In this document: positions 8,161 to 16,896 of the stretch, one piece after another | Numbering within the stretch: the first letter of the stretch is position 1 | Layout of the letters: each line of letters starts with the position of its first letter | Origin: Serratia sp. FDAARGOS_506 | GTDB lineage: Bacteria > Pseudomonadota > Gammaproteobacteria > Enterobacterales > Enterobacteriaceae | DNA length: 64,000 bases | Direction of reading: 5' to 3' | Assembly (NCBI RefSeq): GCF_003812745.1 | Contig: NZ_CP033831.1 | Location: 1,302,001 to 1,366,000, forward strand | Notes under the pieces: model-generated | The model's database searches: none | Told to the model about the DNA's origin: nothing | The model's input: the letters and a program-made list of their open reading frames with translations, nothing else | Position numbers and translations under genes: made by a program

Positions 8161-8799
8161 TTATCCTGCTGATGTTTTTTTGCTGTTCATCGCGTCTTCT
8201 TCCGCCTGACGAAGAATGGCTTTGGCCATCCATTGTGTGACGTCCTGGATATTATCGAGCTCCAGCCCCCAGATATCTTTCAACACCAGGAACACTTCCG
8301 AGCCGTAAATCAGCGAGAAAGCATAAATCACTCTCTGTAGAGAGTCCGGTGGCAGTTTGCCCTGTAGCGGTTCCACCGCCATCTTCAGCAGCCGCTTGCG
8401 GTTACCGCGCACCAGCTTCTCGCCTGGTTTATCGGTGTTGGACCGAGCCAGTGCCCACTGCTGCAACGAAAGCTGCAAGGCCGCTCGCAGCGCTCCCTCA
8501 TGCTGTTCCATTTGCGGATAAGCAAAGCTGAGAAGCTGCAGTATCCGCGCTTCGGCGCTGTCGTCTTTCGGCTGCCACTCCAAAATGGGCCCCAGACTTT
8601 CAGCCACAACGGCGGTGATCAGATCGCTTTGCGTAGGGAAGTAGCGGTAAGCTGTCGCACGCGAGACTTGCGCATGTTGAGCCAACTCCGTTATCGAAGG
8701 AAAGGCACCGCCGTCGAACAATTCCATTGCGCTGTCAAGCAACAGCTTACGAGTTCTGGCCCGGGTATGAGTCAAGCGGGTAGATACGATTAATGGCAC
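8161..8799 (-). CDS. TetR family transcriptional regulator
   Basis: 212 aa. The N-terminal 60 residues are a TetR helix-turn-helix (ITELAQHAQVSRATAYRYF, with the typical Y-R-Y-F end), and the rest is a helical ligand-binding/dimer domain without a recognisable ligand motif. AGAGG lies 5 bases before the ATG. It is divergent from the Tm-1-like operon, and two matching palindromes lie in the shared intergenic region, so it probably represses that operon and itself. The inducer is unknown; the operon suggests a small organic acid or an enolpyruvyl-type compound, which is only a guess. Confidence 0.88.
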   Translation of the reverse strand: MPLIVSTRLTHTRARTRKLLLDSAMELFDGGAFPSITELAQHAQVSRATAYRYFPTQSDLITAVVAESLGPILEWQPKDDSAEARILQLLSFAYPQMEQHEGALRAALQLSLQQWALARSNTDKPGEKLVRGNRKRLLKMAVEPLQGKLPPDSLQRVIYAFSLIYGSEVFLVLKDIWGLELDNIQDVTQWMAKAILRQAEEDAMNSKKTSAG

Positions 8800-8920
8800 G
8801 GCAACCTCTTCTTTCTCTACGCCCGTCTAACATAGACCTGGCGAATAAAATCCACTGTAACAAACTTGTCAGCTATTACGCCATGCGGCGTGCGTCGAGC
8901 TCACTTTGCTTCACGTCGAA

Positions 8921-8940
8921 AATGAGACTTTCATCTCATT
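8921..8940. promoter_or_regulatory. Probable TetR-type operator, site 1
   Basis: AATGAGAC-TTTC-ATCTCATT, 15 of 16 arm positions symmetric. The same half-site occurs in site 2, 42 bp further on, almost exactly four helical turns away, in the region between the tetR-type gene and its divergent operon. Confidence 0.65.
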
Positions 8941-8962
8941 CGATGCGAATTAGACTTGCATA

Positions 8963-8982
8963 AATGATACTACCGTCTCATT
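8963..8982. promoter_or_regulatory. Probable TetR-type operator, site 2
   Basis: AATGATAC-TACC-GTCTCATT; with site 1 it defines the consensus AATGAGAC-N4-GTCTCATT, one mismatch each. A TATGAT hexamer (8982-8987) begins at its last base, so repressor bound here would cover a rightward promoter. Confidence 0.65.
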
Positions 8983-9113
8983 ATGATGAGGAATTCACCG
9001 ACTACGCTCAGCACTCTTAGTCAACACCAGGGAATTCAATTTTACTAACGCATTAAAATATAAATTATAAATCAGCGTGTCGGCCATCTGAACCCTACGT
9101 CAGGAAGAGGCTA

Positions 9114-10331
9114 ATGAACGACAATCAGGCAGTGATTTACGTTGCAACCACAGCGGATACCAAGGGACGGGAATTGGCTTATGTGCGCCGCCTGATCGCC
9201 GAAACCGGATTACCCACGCTGACCGTCGATCTTTCCACCCAACCGCTGGCCTCCGACAGCTACCGGGCCGATATCTCCGCCGCTACTGTCGCTCGCTACC
9301 ATCCCGATGGCGAAAGCGCCGTTTTTTGTGGCGATCGCGGCAAAGCGATTGCCGCCATGGCACTGGCCTTCGAAAAATTCATGCTGTCGCGCCGCGATGT
9401 CGCAGCACTGCTCGGGCTGGGCGGCTCTGGCGGCACTGCGCTGATCACACCCGCCATGCAACAGCTGCCTATCGGTTTGCCTAAGTTGATGGTTTCCACC
9501 ATGGCCTCCGGCGACGTTTCCGGGTATGTCGGAGCCAGCGATATCTGCATGATGTATTCCGTCACTGACGTTGCCGGGTTGAACCGCATCTCCCGCACCG
9601 TGCTGGGCAATGCCGCGCATCAGATCGCCGGCGCCGTTCGCTTCGCCGCTCAAGCAACGGTCGACAGCAAACCGGCCGTCGGCCTCACGATGTTCGGTGT
9701 GACCACCCCCTGTATTCAAGCCGCCACGGCAGCGCTCGAAGAGAGCCTGGATTGTCTGGTATTTCATGCTACCGGCAGCGGCGGCAGAGCGATGGAAAAG
9801 CTGATCGACAGCCATTTGCTGAACGGCGTGCTGGATCTGACCACGACCGAAGTTTGCGATTACCTGTTCGGCGGCGTACTGGCGTGCAGCGAGGATCGTT
9901 TTGGTGCTCTCGCACGCACCGGCGTTCCCTGCGTGATGTCCTGCGGCGCGCTGGATATGGTGAACTTTTCCCACCCGGACAGCGTTCCCGCCCGATACGC
10001 TCAGCGCCAGTTTTATCAACACAATGCCCAAGTCACGCTGATGCGTACTACGCCGGAAGAGAATGCGCTGATGGGCCGTTGGATCGGCGACAAGCTCAAT
10101 GCTTGCGAAGGCGATGTACGTTTCCTGATACCCGAGGGTGGCGTTTCCGCACTGGATGCACCAGGGCAACCGTTTTGGAACCCAGAGGCATTGGCCGCCT
10201 TTATCGACGCGTTGGAAGCAACATTGCGCGTCACGGAAAAGCGCCGCCTGATCAAGACCCCTTATAACATCAACGATCCCCGTTTTGCCGACTTCGCCGT
10301 GCAACAGTTCAGGGAGATCGCTCATTTTTGA
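9114..10331 (+). CDS. Tm-1-like ATP-binding domain protein (UPF0261 family)
   Basis: 405 aa, the usual length for the bacterial Tm-1-like/UPF0261 family. The name comes from tomato Tm-1, whose N-terminal half is this domain; the bacterial function is not established. Visible features are an N-terminal Rossmann-like start ([21 protein letters not shown]) and a Gly-rich [12 protein letters not shown] near residue 105, consistent with nucleotide binding. GGAAGAGG lies just upstream of the ATG. It is followed after 12 bp by the PEP-hydrolase-like gene; the two families are commonly adjacent or fused. Expression is probably controlled by the divergent TetR protein. Confidence 0.85.
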   Translation: MNDNQAVIYVATTADTKGRELAYVRRLIAETGLPTLTVDLSTQPLASDSYRADISAATVARYHPDGESAVFCGDRGKAIAAMALAFEKFMLSRRDVAALLGLGGSGGTALITPAMQQLPIGLPKLMVSTMASGDVSGYVGASDICMMYSVTDVAGLNRISRTVLGNAAHQIAGAVRFAAQATVDSKPAVGLTMFGVTTPCIQAATAALEESLDCLVFHATGSGGRAMEKLIDSHLLNGVLDLTTTEVCDYLFGGVLACSEDRFGALARTGVPCVMSCGALDMVNFSHPDSVPARYAQRQFYQHNAQVTLMRTTPEENALMGRWIGDKLNACEGDVRFLIPEGGVSALDAPGQPFWNPEALAAFIDALEATLRVTEKRRLIKTPYNINDPRFADFAVQQFREIAHF

Positions 10332-10343
10332 TTGGAGCTAAAC

Positions 10344-11177
10344 ATGGCTAAAAATTCCCGTCAGGAACTACTGACTCAATTCAGAGAAATGATTGCCCGT
10401 GGCGAGCCGATTATCGGCGGCGGCGCCGGAACCGGCCTCTCAGCAAAATGTGAGGAAGCCGGCGGCATCGATCTGATCGTCATTTATAACTCGGGCCGCT
10501 ACCGCATGGCGGGCAGAGGTTCTCTGGCGGGTTTACTGGCCTACGGCAATGCGAACGACATCGTTATGGATATGGCAAAAGAGGTGTTGCCGGTCGTCAA
10601 ACACACGCCGGTTTTAGCCGGGGTCAATGGTACCGATCCGTTCTGTCAGTTCGATAAATTCCTTAATGACATCAAGGCGATCGGTTTTTCCGGCGTACAG
10701 AATTTCCCGACGGTGGGTTTGATCGACGGCAACTTCCGCGCCAATCTCGAAGAAACCGGAATGGGCTATGCGCTGGAAGTCGACATGATTCGCCTGGCGC
10801 ATGAAAAGGATCTGCTGACCACGCCTTATGTGTTCAGCGCAGATGATGCCGTCGCGATGACGCAGGCCGGCGCCGACATCATCGTACCGCATATGGGGCT
10901 GACCACCGGCGGCAATATCGGTGCGGAAACGGCGCTGACGCTGGCGGGTTGCGTTCCCCTGATCAACGAGTGGGCTCAGGCCGCGAAACGCGTGCGCGAG
11001 GACGTGATCGTTCTGTGTCATGGCGGCCCTATCGCGACGCCGAAGGATGCGGCCTACATCATGCAACACTGCCCTTTAGTCGACGGATTCTACGGTGCCA
11101 GCTCCATGGAGCGCCTGCCCACCGAAGTGGCTTTGACGGAAACAACCCGACAATTCAAAAATATCAATAAGGGTTAA
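10344..11177 (+). CDS. Phosphoenolpyruvate hydrolase family protein (TIM barrel)
   Basis: 277 aa from ATG at 10344, which has GGAG 6 bases upstream; an in-frame TTG at 10332 is less likely. The protein matches the family annotated as PEP hydrolase/TIM-barrel signal-transduction protein, seen with Tm-1-like proteins in bacteria and fused to them in fungi and plants. Recognisable segments are [19 protein letters not shown] at the N-terminus, [11 protein letters not shown] near residue 90 and [15 protein letters not shown] near residue 185. The actual reaction is unproven for most members. It ends an apparent two-gene operon closed by a strong terminator. Confidence 0.85.
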   Translation: MAKNSRQELLTQFREMIARGEPIIGGGAGTGLSAKCEEAGGIDLIVIYNSGRYRMAGRGSLAGLLAYGNANDIVMDMAKEVLPVVKHTPVLAGVNGTDPFCQFDKFLNDIKAIGFSGVQNFPTVGLIDGNFRANLEETGMGYALEVDMIRLAHEKDLLTTPYVFSADDAVAMTQAGADIIVPHMGLTTGGNIGAETALTLAGCVPLINEWAQAAKRVREDVIVLCHGGPIATPKDAAYIMQHCPLVDGFYGASSMERLPTEVALTETTRQFKNINKG

Positions 11178-11250
11178 CAGACTGTTTTACTCGCGCACAA
11201 CACCAGGGAAAACCCGTTATTTAACGGGACGTGCAGTGAGGTAAGTAAAA

Positions 11251-11279
11251 GGGCCAGACAAATAGTCTGGCCCTTTTTT
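11251..11279. terminator. Bidirectional terminator between the Tm-1 operon and spy
   Basis: GGGCCAGAC/GTCTGGCCC with a 5-base loop, six T on the plus side and AAAA on the left (TTTT for the minus strand). It can serve both the operon on its left and spy, whose stop codon is 19 bp away. A second small hairpin (CCCGTTA/TAACGGG, 11213-11228) precedes it. Confidence 0.85.
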
Positions 11280-11297
11280 ATTCCCCGCGAGCGAATA

Positions 11298-11789
11298 TTA
11301 CTGACCGGAGGACATCTGCTCCTTCATTTTATTCATATGGTCCATCATCTTTTGCTCACGTTTCTGATAATTCTCATTGTATTGTTTTTTCTGCTCAGGA
11401 GTCAGCAGGTTATACATTTTATTTTCCGCCTTGGCACGTTCCAGCATGCGTTCGGATTGCGCTTTGCCGATAGCGTCAATTTGCGCTTTCGCCTTCGCTT
11501 CATCAAAGCTGTCGGAAGCGACCAGATTATGCAGCGCCTGGCGTTCTTCTTTCATACCCGGCCCGCGCTTCTGGTGCGACTCTTTCATGATATCGCGCAT
11601 CTGCTGGCGCTGCTGCTCGGTCAGATTCAGGCCGGCGAACGGGCCGCCTTTACCTTCACCCTTGTGATGCATCATTTTCATCGGTGCCGTATCCGCAGCC
11701 GAAGCAGCCGCCGTGTCGGCAGCGAACGCCGCGGAAGCAGAACCCAGAGCCAGCGTGGAAGCAATAAATAAAGCCGTCAATTTACGCAT
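11298..11789 (-). CDS. spy: Spy/CpxP family periplasmic chaperone
   Basis: 163 aa. A signal peptide (MRKLTALFIASTLALGSAS...AFA) targets it to the periplasm. Two LTxxQ signatures (LTEQQ, LTPEQ) mark the Spy/CpxP fold; the remainder is helical, Met-, Lys- and Gln-rich, as in Spy. Family members prevent aggregation of unfolded periplasmic proteins and are induced by envelope stress through Cpx/Bae. The ATG at 11789 is chosen because AAGGAA lies 6 bases upstream; the ATG two codons earlier abuts that element. I could not confirm a CpxR box upstream. Spy rather than CpxP is favoured by length and the His/Met-rich N-terminus. Confidence 0.85.
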   Translation of the reverse strand: MRKLTALFIASTLALGSASAAFAADTAAASAADTAPMKMMHHKGEGKGGPFAGLNLTEQQRQQMRDIMKESHQKRGPGMKEERQALHNLVASDSFDEAKAKAQIDAIGKAQSERMLERAKAENKMYNLLTPEQKKQYNENYQKREQKMMDHMNKMKEQMSSGQ

Positions 11790-12329
11790 AATCATTTCCT
11801 TAAAAGTTTTTCTTCATCAGGAGCGCTGTACGTTAACAGGCTCATTCGTCGTCGGAGATAATAATAGGCTGATAAAATTCAAGTAATGCGAGGGTGTGTA
11901 AACTTTTTAAAACCCGTCTCGGATTTATTCACCAATTATGAGAAAACTATGAAGATGGCGTTTATTTGATGGAAATTTCAATTTCCCGGTAAAATCCCCC
12001 TCGGCGGAGTTATTTTTCAACCTCACCCTCACCGCTATAATTTACTCGCCCCCACGGCAACTTTGCATCAACCGTTTTTCGATAGCGAGAGAGGGCGGTA
12101 CAAACTTCACACGACCCGATGTTCTCTTCCTACACTTTAAGACAACCGATCGCCGGGTGACGTTTACACCGCAAAACTAATCATTGCTTATATAATAGTT
12201 TCCATCACCGCCCCGCCTGTGAAAACCTGTTATATGATGCACAGACGCGCACGGCGACCACTTTCGGGCCATCAGGCTGCCCCGGGGCCTCGTGCAGACC
12301 GGCCGCCCGTGCTCTTTTGAGGAATCATC
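11790..12329. other. Intergenic region between divergent spy and rpfR
   Basis: About 540 bp without a supported gene. The left part is AT-rich and must contain the spy promoter. An exact TATAAT at 12191-12196 lies about 135 bp before the RpfR start, but its -35 is unclear. GAGGAA precedes the RpfR ATG. Confidence 0.45.
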
Positions 12330-14324
12330 ATGCCCGCAGACCAAGGCCCTGAGCTTCTTAACGCCCACTTCGGCACCCAAAGCCCCCACTGGCGGCTGGC
12401 GTTTGACAGCAATGCGCTGGAGCTGTCCGCCGTTAAAGGCAAAGCCCACGTCGCGGTAGCACTCAGCGCCATGGAAGCAGCGAAAATCCGCCGCCTGACC
12501 GGCGTCACCGCCAGCCTTGAACTGACCATTACGCTAGCCGGTGAACCACTGCATCTGCATCTGGTGGGGCGGCGCGTCAACCATCTCGAATGGGCAGGCA
12601 CCGCCTCCGCCTTCAGCGACACCCAATCCGTGGCGCGCGATCTGGTACACGGCCTTTCCTTCGCCGAACAGGTAGTGTCCGAAGCCAACTCGGTGATCGT
12701 GATCGTCGATCAACATGGTCGTATCCAACGCTTCAACCGGCTGTGCGAGGAGTACACCGGGTTGCACGAACACGAAGTGATCGGCAAAAACGTTTTCCAG
12801 CTGTTTATGAGCCCGGAAGAGGCCGCCGCCTCGCGGCGCAACATCGCCGGCTTCTTCCGCAACGGTTCGTCCTATGAGGTGGAGCGCTGGGTAAAAACGG
12901 TCAAGGGAGAACGCCTGTTCCTGTTCCGCAACAAGTTCGTGCACAGCGGCAGCGGCAAGAACGAAGTCTTTCTAATCTGCTCCGGTACCGACATCACCGA
13001 AGAGCGCCGCGCGCAGGAGCGGCTTCGGGTACTGGCAAACACCGATCTCATCACCGGTCTGCCGAACCGCAACGCTATCCAGGACAAGATCAATCACGCC
13101 ATCGCCACGCGCGGCGAAGAGAGTTTCGGCTTGGTCTACCTCGATCTCGACAACTTCAAGAAGGTCAACGACGCCTACGGCCATATGTTCGGCGATCGGC
13201 TGCTGGTCGAAGTTGCGTTGGCGATCCTCGGCTGCCTGAGCCCGGACCAAGTGCTCGCCCGCCTCGGCGGCGACGAATTCTTGGTGCTGGCGCCGCAAAC
13301 CGATCGCGAGCGCCTGCAAACGCTGGCGCAACGGATCATCGATAGGCTGAAAACCCCTTTCCGCATCGGCCTGATTGAGGTGTATACCGGTTGCTCGATC
13401 GGCATCGCACTATGCCCGGAACACGGCAACGATCTCGACAGCCTGATCCGCAGCGCCGATACCGCCATGTACGTCGCCAAGGAGCACGGCAAACGCACCT
13501 ATACCGTCTTCTCGCCGGAGATGAACAAACGCGTCGCCGAATACATGTGGCTGGACACCAATCTGCGCAAAGGGCTGGAACAAAATCAGCTGGTGCTGTA
13601 TTACCAGCCTAAAATCGACACGCGCAGCGGTGAAGTGCACAGCGTGGAAGCGTTGGTGCGCTGGGATTCGCCGGAGCGCGGCCTGATCCCGCCGCTGCAG
13701 TTCATCTCCTACGCCGAGGAATCCGGCCTGATCGGCCCGCTGGGCCAATGGGTATTGCAGACCGCCGCCGGCCAGGCGGCGCAGTGGCAAGAGCAGGGGT
13801 TGAATCTGCGGGTGGCGGTCAACCTCTCCGCCCGGCAGCTGGCCGATGACAGCATCGTCAACGACCTGCTCGGGGTGCTGCGCCGTCACCGCATGGCCTC
13901 TTGCCTGCTGGACTTCGAGTTGACCGAAAGCAGCCTGATTGAAGACGAGAACCGCGCGCGGGCGCTGATCACCCGGCTACGCGAACTGGGCGCGCAGGTG
14001 CATCTCGACGACTTCGGCACCGGTTATTCGTCGCTGGCGCAGCTGGCGCGTATTCCGCTGGACGCCATCAAGCTGGATAAAAGCTTTGTACGCGGGGTGA
14101 ATTTCAACCCGGTATCGCAATCGCTGGTGCGCGCGATCGTCGCGGCAGCGGAGGCGTTGGCGTTCCGGGTGATCGCAGAAGGGGTGGAGACCGAGAGCGA
14201 AAACCACTTCCTCGACGAGGTCGGCGTGGACGAAAAGCAGGGCTTTCTGTTTGCGCGGCCAATGCTCCCTGAACAGCTGGAGCATTGGCTGCAGTCCTAC
14301 CGCCCGCACTCACCCTCCGCGTGA
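12330..14324 (+). CDS. rpfR: RpfR-type PAS-GGDEF-EAL protein (BDSF receptor / c-di-GMP enzyme)
   Basis: 664 aa. Order of domains: an N-terminal module of about 95 residues corresponding to the RpfF-interaction (FI) domain, PAS (about 110-225), GGDEF (about 232-395, intact RLGGDEF), EAL (about 412-655, with VEALVRW, NLSARQL, FELTES, DDFGTGYSS and AEGVETE all present). In Burkholderia and Cronobacter RpfR binds cis-2-dodecenoic acid through PAS and changes c-di-GMP turnover. The E. coli orthologue is PdeR (YciR), but the convergent rpfF neighbour 16 bp away makes RpfR the better name. Both catalytic motifs look competent. GAGGAA lies upstream of the ATG. Confidence 0.88.
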   Translation: MPADQGPELLNAHFGTQSPHWRLAFDSNALELSAVKGKAHVAVALSAMEAAKIRRLTGVTASLELTITLAGEPLHLHLVGRRVNHLEWAGTASAFSDTQSVARDLVHGLSFAEQVVSEANSVIVIVDQHGRIQRFNRLCEEYTGLHEHEVIGKNVFQLFMSPEEAAASRRNIAGFFRNGSSYEVERWVKTVKGERLFLFRNKFVHSGSGKNEVFLICSGTDITEERRAQERLRVLANTDLITGLPNRNAIQDKINHAIATRGEESFGLVYLDLDNFKKVNDAYGHMFGDRLLVEVALAILGCLSPDQVLARLGGDEFLVLAPQTDRERLQTLAQRIIDRLKTPFRIGLIEVYTGCSIGIALCPEHGNDLDSLIRSADTAMYVAKEHGKRTYTVFSPEMNKRVAEYMWLDTNLRKGLEQNQLVLYYQPKIDTRSGEVHSVEALVRWDSPERGLIPPLQFISYAEESGLIGPLGQWVLQTAAGQAAQWQEQGLNLRVAVNLSARQLADDSIVNDLLGVLRRHRMASCLLDFELTESSLIEDENRARALITRLRELGAQVHLDDFGTGYSSLAQLARIPLDAIKLDKSFVRGVNFNPVSQSLVRAIVAAAEALAFRVIAEGVETESENHFLDEVGVDEKQGFLFARPMLPEQLEHWLQSYRPHSPSA

Positions 14325-14340
14325 GGCGGGCGCGTTAACG

Positions 14341-15207
14341 TTAGCCGGCACGACGCAGGTTCAGGGTATGGCGATCCTGCAACATCACCAGCCGCTCGAT
14401 GTAGGCGCGGTCTTTTTCCTCAATGGTAAAGGCCGAGTGCACCCAATCTTCGGTAATGTCCATCAGCTCGGAACGCGTCAGCTGCAACACGCGCTGACGC
14501 GCCCGCAGCATGGCGCGCATGCCGTTGAGCTTCGGCCGGATGGTATCGATGAAGGTGCGCGTCGCCATGTAGGCGTCGCCGGGTTGGAACAGCTGATCCA
14601 CCAGCCCGCGGCTCTCGAACCACTCTGCGGTGTGCGACTCGCCGCCCCAAATCAGCTCCTCAGCCAAGCGCATGCCCGCCTTGCGCGCCACCAGCGAGTA
14701 ACCGCCCATGCCGGGAAACAGATTGAACGCGATCTCCGGAAACCCCATGCGCGCGTTGTTCTGCGCCAACACGAAATGGTGCGCCAACGCCGCTTCAAAG
14801 CCGCCGCCCAGCGCGCTGCCTTCGACCATCGCAATGCTGACCGCGCCGGTGTCGAAACCGCGCGCCGCCGCATGTACGCAGTCGATACAGGCGCGCGCGT
14901 AGGCCATCATCGCCTCACGCTTGCGGTTTTTGATCGCGTCGGCGAAGAACTGCAGATCGCCGCCGACGTTGAACATGTTCGGCACCAGCGAGCCGGTAAC
15001 CCAGAAATCGAACCGCAGCGAAGACTCCTTCGCCGCCTGCGCCAGCGTCATGATGTCTTCGATCAGCGCCTGGTTGAAGCAGGGGCGCGGCGCGGCGCGC
15101 AACAACATCCACATGATGTGCCGCCCTTCTTCATAGTAGGCGGAAAGCTGCGACAGATTGCCCGCTTCGGTAAACGGACGACAGGTGGGGTGATTAAGCA
15201 ATTTCAT
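14341..15207 (-). CDS. rpfF: RpfF-type DSF synthase (crotonase fold)
   Basis: 288 aa, essentially the size of Xanthomonas and Burkholderia RpfF. RpfF is a dual acyl-ACP thioesterase/dehydratase that makes diffusible signal factor fatty acids. The two catalytic glutamates of the family (Glu141/Glu161 in Xanthomonas) correspond to Glu138 in GGGFEAAL and Glu158 in GFPEIAF here, with the same spacing of 20. The oxyanion-type GSALGGG is also present. It is convergent with rpfR, as in Burkholderia. GGAAGG precedes the ATG. A plain enoyl-CoA hydratase is less likely given the N-terminal region and the neighbour. Confidence 0.88.
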   Translation of the reverse strand: MKLLNHPTCRPFTEAGNLSQLSAYYEEGRHIMWMLLRAAPRPCFNQALIEDIMTLAQAAKESSLRFDFWVTGSLVPNMFNVGGDLQFFADAIKNRKREAMMAYARACIDCVHAAARGFDTGAVSIAMVEGSALGGGFEAALAHHFVLAQNNARMGFPEIAFNLFPGMGGYSLVARKAGMRLAEELIWGGESHTAEWFESRGLVDQLFQPGDAYMATRTFIDTIRPKLNGMRAMLRARQRVLQLTRSELMDITEDWVHSAFTIEEKDRAYIERLVMLQDRHTLNLRRAG

Positions 15208-15548
15208 AAGACCTTCCAGTTTTTCTGTTGATGACGGATGAGACCGTTCCAGCCCCTACGGCTGCAGCGGAGCGGCGAGCGGCAAAGCGCGACGCCACAT
15301 CATGAGTAAACGCTTTCTCGTCGACGAAACAGATAAAAATTGGAGGTAGGGAAGTGAAAAAAACCGAGGCGCCACGGGGTTTTCATAGGAATTTTACCTA
15401 TCGGGCCCTCCCCGGCATTTCATGCCGGGCGCTAACGCGCTAAGCTCGGAAAATGACCGTTGGCCGCCCCGGTGCTCAAAACGCTGCGAGGCTTTGGCTA
15501 TAATCAACGCTGAAACATGCCGTTTAACGTTAAGGAAATCGTGAAGTA
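15208..15548. other. Intergenic region between divergent rpfF and yhjD
   Basis: About 340 bp. It holds a perfect hairpin (CCCGGCAT-TTC-ATGCCGGG, 15411-15429) with no T-run on either side, and an exact TATAAT at 15499-15504 that probably belongs to the yhjD promoter (-35 weak). The rpfF promoter must lie in the left half. Confidence 0.5.
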
Positions 15549-16568
15549 ATGCCTACAGGACCAGACCAGGAACGCCGCCAGCCCGCACAAGACACGCCGC
15601 CGAAGCCGCTTATCGCCATCAAGACCGGCCATGAGACCCTCGACCGCCGCATCGGTGGTTTTTCACGTCTGATTGAACGTATCAAAGCCTGGCCGAGCGT
15701 GGCGCACCTGCTGCGCGCCGCTGAACGCTTTAACGACCGGCTGGGTAGCCAGTTCGGCGCCGCCATCACCTATTTTTCATTCCTCTCGCTGATCCCGATC
15801 CTGATGGTGTCGTTTGCCGCCGCCGGCTTCGTGCTGGCCTCCAACCCGGATCTGCTGGCCCGATTGATCAACCGCATCGTGGGCAGCATCAGCGATCCGA
15901 CGCTGGCCAGCACGCTGAAGAACACCGTCAACACCGCCATTCAACAGCGCACCACCGTGGGATTGACCGGTCTGGCGCTGGCGCTCTATTCCGGCATCAG
16001 CTGGATGGGCAACCTGCGCGAGGCGATCCGCGCGCAGTCGCGCGATGTCTGGGAGCGTAATCCGCAAGATCAAGAGAAAATCTACTTCAAATACACCCGT
16101 GACTTCATCTCGCTGACCGGCCTGGTGGTGGCGCTCATCATTACGCTGTCGCTGACCTCGGTCGCCGGGTCGGCGCAGGCGGCGATCGTCAATGCGCTGG
16201 GGCTGGACGGCATCGAATGGCTGCGGCCGGCGCTGACGCTGATCGCGCTGTCGATCTCGATTTTCGCCAACTATCTGCTGTTCCTGTGGATTTTCTGGAT
16301 GCTGCCGCGCCACAAACCGAAGAAAAAAGCGCTGCTGCGCGGCACCTTGCTCGCCGCCATCGGTTTTGAGGTCATCAAATTCGTAATGACGATGACGCTG
16401 CCGCAGGTGGCGAAGTCGCCTTCCGGCGCGGCTTTCGGTTCGGTGATCGGGCTGATGGCGTTCTTCTACTTTTTCGCCCGCTTGACGCTGTTTTGCGCCG
16501 CCTGGATCGCCACTGCCGACTACAAAGGCGATAAAGCGTTGCCGGAACGCGAGCCTCCGGCGCGCTGA
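15549..16568 (+). CDS. yhjD: YhjD, YihY/BrkB-family inner-membrane protein
   Basis: 339 aa (E. coli YhjD 337). Soluble basic N-terminus of about 60 residues, then the highly conserved ERFNDRLGSQFGAAITYFSF that opens the first of six membrane segments, and a second conserved stretch SPSGAAFGSVIGLMAFFYFF. In E. coli, changes in YhjD suppress the lethality of Kdo-deficient lipid A, which led to the proposal that it moves lipid IVA precursors; the native role is not settled. Neighbours yhjE and yhjG are as in E. coli. Confidence 0.92.
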   Translation: MPTGPDQERRQPAQDTPPKPLIAIKTGHETLDRRIGGFSRLIERIKAWPSVAHLLRAAERFNDRLGSQFGAAITYFSFLSLIPILMVSFAAAGFVLASNPDLLARLINRIVGSISDPTLASTLKNTVNTAIQQRTTVGLTGLALALYSGISWMGNLREAIRAQSRDVWERNPQDQEKIYFKYTRDFISLTGLVVALIITLSLTSVAGSAQAAIVNALGLDGIEWLRPALTLIALSISIFANYLLFLWIFWMLPRHKPKKKALLRGTLLAAIGFEVIKFVMTMTLPQVAKSPSGAAFGSVIGLMAFFYFFARLTLFCAAWIATADYKGDKALPEREPPAR

Positions 16569-16578
16569 AGCCATGCAA

Positions 16579-16609
16579 TCGTGCCGGTGTTATTGCACAT
16601 GCCGGCACT
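16579..16609 (+). terminator. Probable yhjD terminator
   Basis: GTGCCGG (16579-16585) pairs with CCGGCAC (16600-16606), followed by TTTCTT; 10 bp past the stop codon. Confidence 0.6.
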
Positions 16610-16896
16610 TTCTTCTGGATATCAATTAAAAAACCAGTCAATACGTCTAAATAACGCGGCACGCGATCCGAAAAAGCAGCATAACAAACTACTCCGTCAC
16701 TTTTCTTTGCCTCTTTTACAGCCATTCCCTCTGCACGAGAGCCATTTCTCGACGTTTAACGCTACAGAAGAGAGGCCAGATAAAACATTAGTCTTTTTAA
16801 CCGGTTAGCGAAGTCACTGCCCAAAGTTCCCGCGTTGAAAACGCCGGATGCTGTCACTAAGATGGATTTTTACCCCTTCCAACAATAAGAAATATT
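16610..16896. other. Intergenic region upstream of yhjE
   Basis: About 290 bp, moderately AT-rich, presumably the yhjE promoter and leader. No operator or RNA motif is recognised; the short ORF at 16581-16808 overlaps the terminator and looks spurious. The Shine-Dalgarno of yhjE is weak (AAGAAA). Confidence 0.4.

Noticed and set aside
11790-11960. CpxR box upstream of spy
   Set aside because: Only one good GTAAA half-site; the second half is poor, so I did not annotate it.
15411-15429. Strong hairpin upstream of yhjD considered as a terminator
   Set aside because: No T-run on either strand and both flanking genes diverge from it, so no transcript would need to end there.
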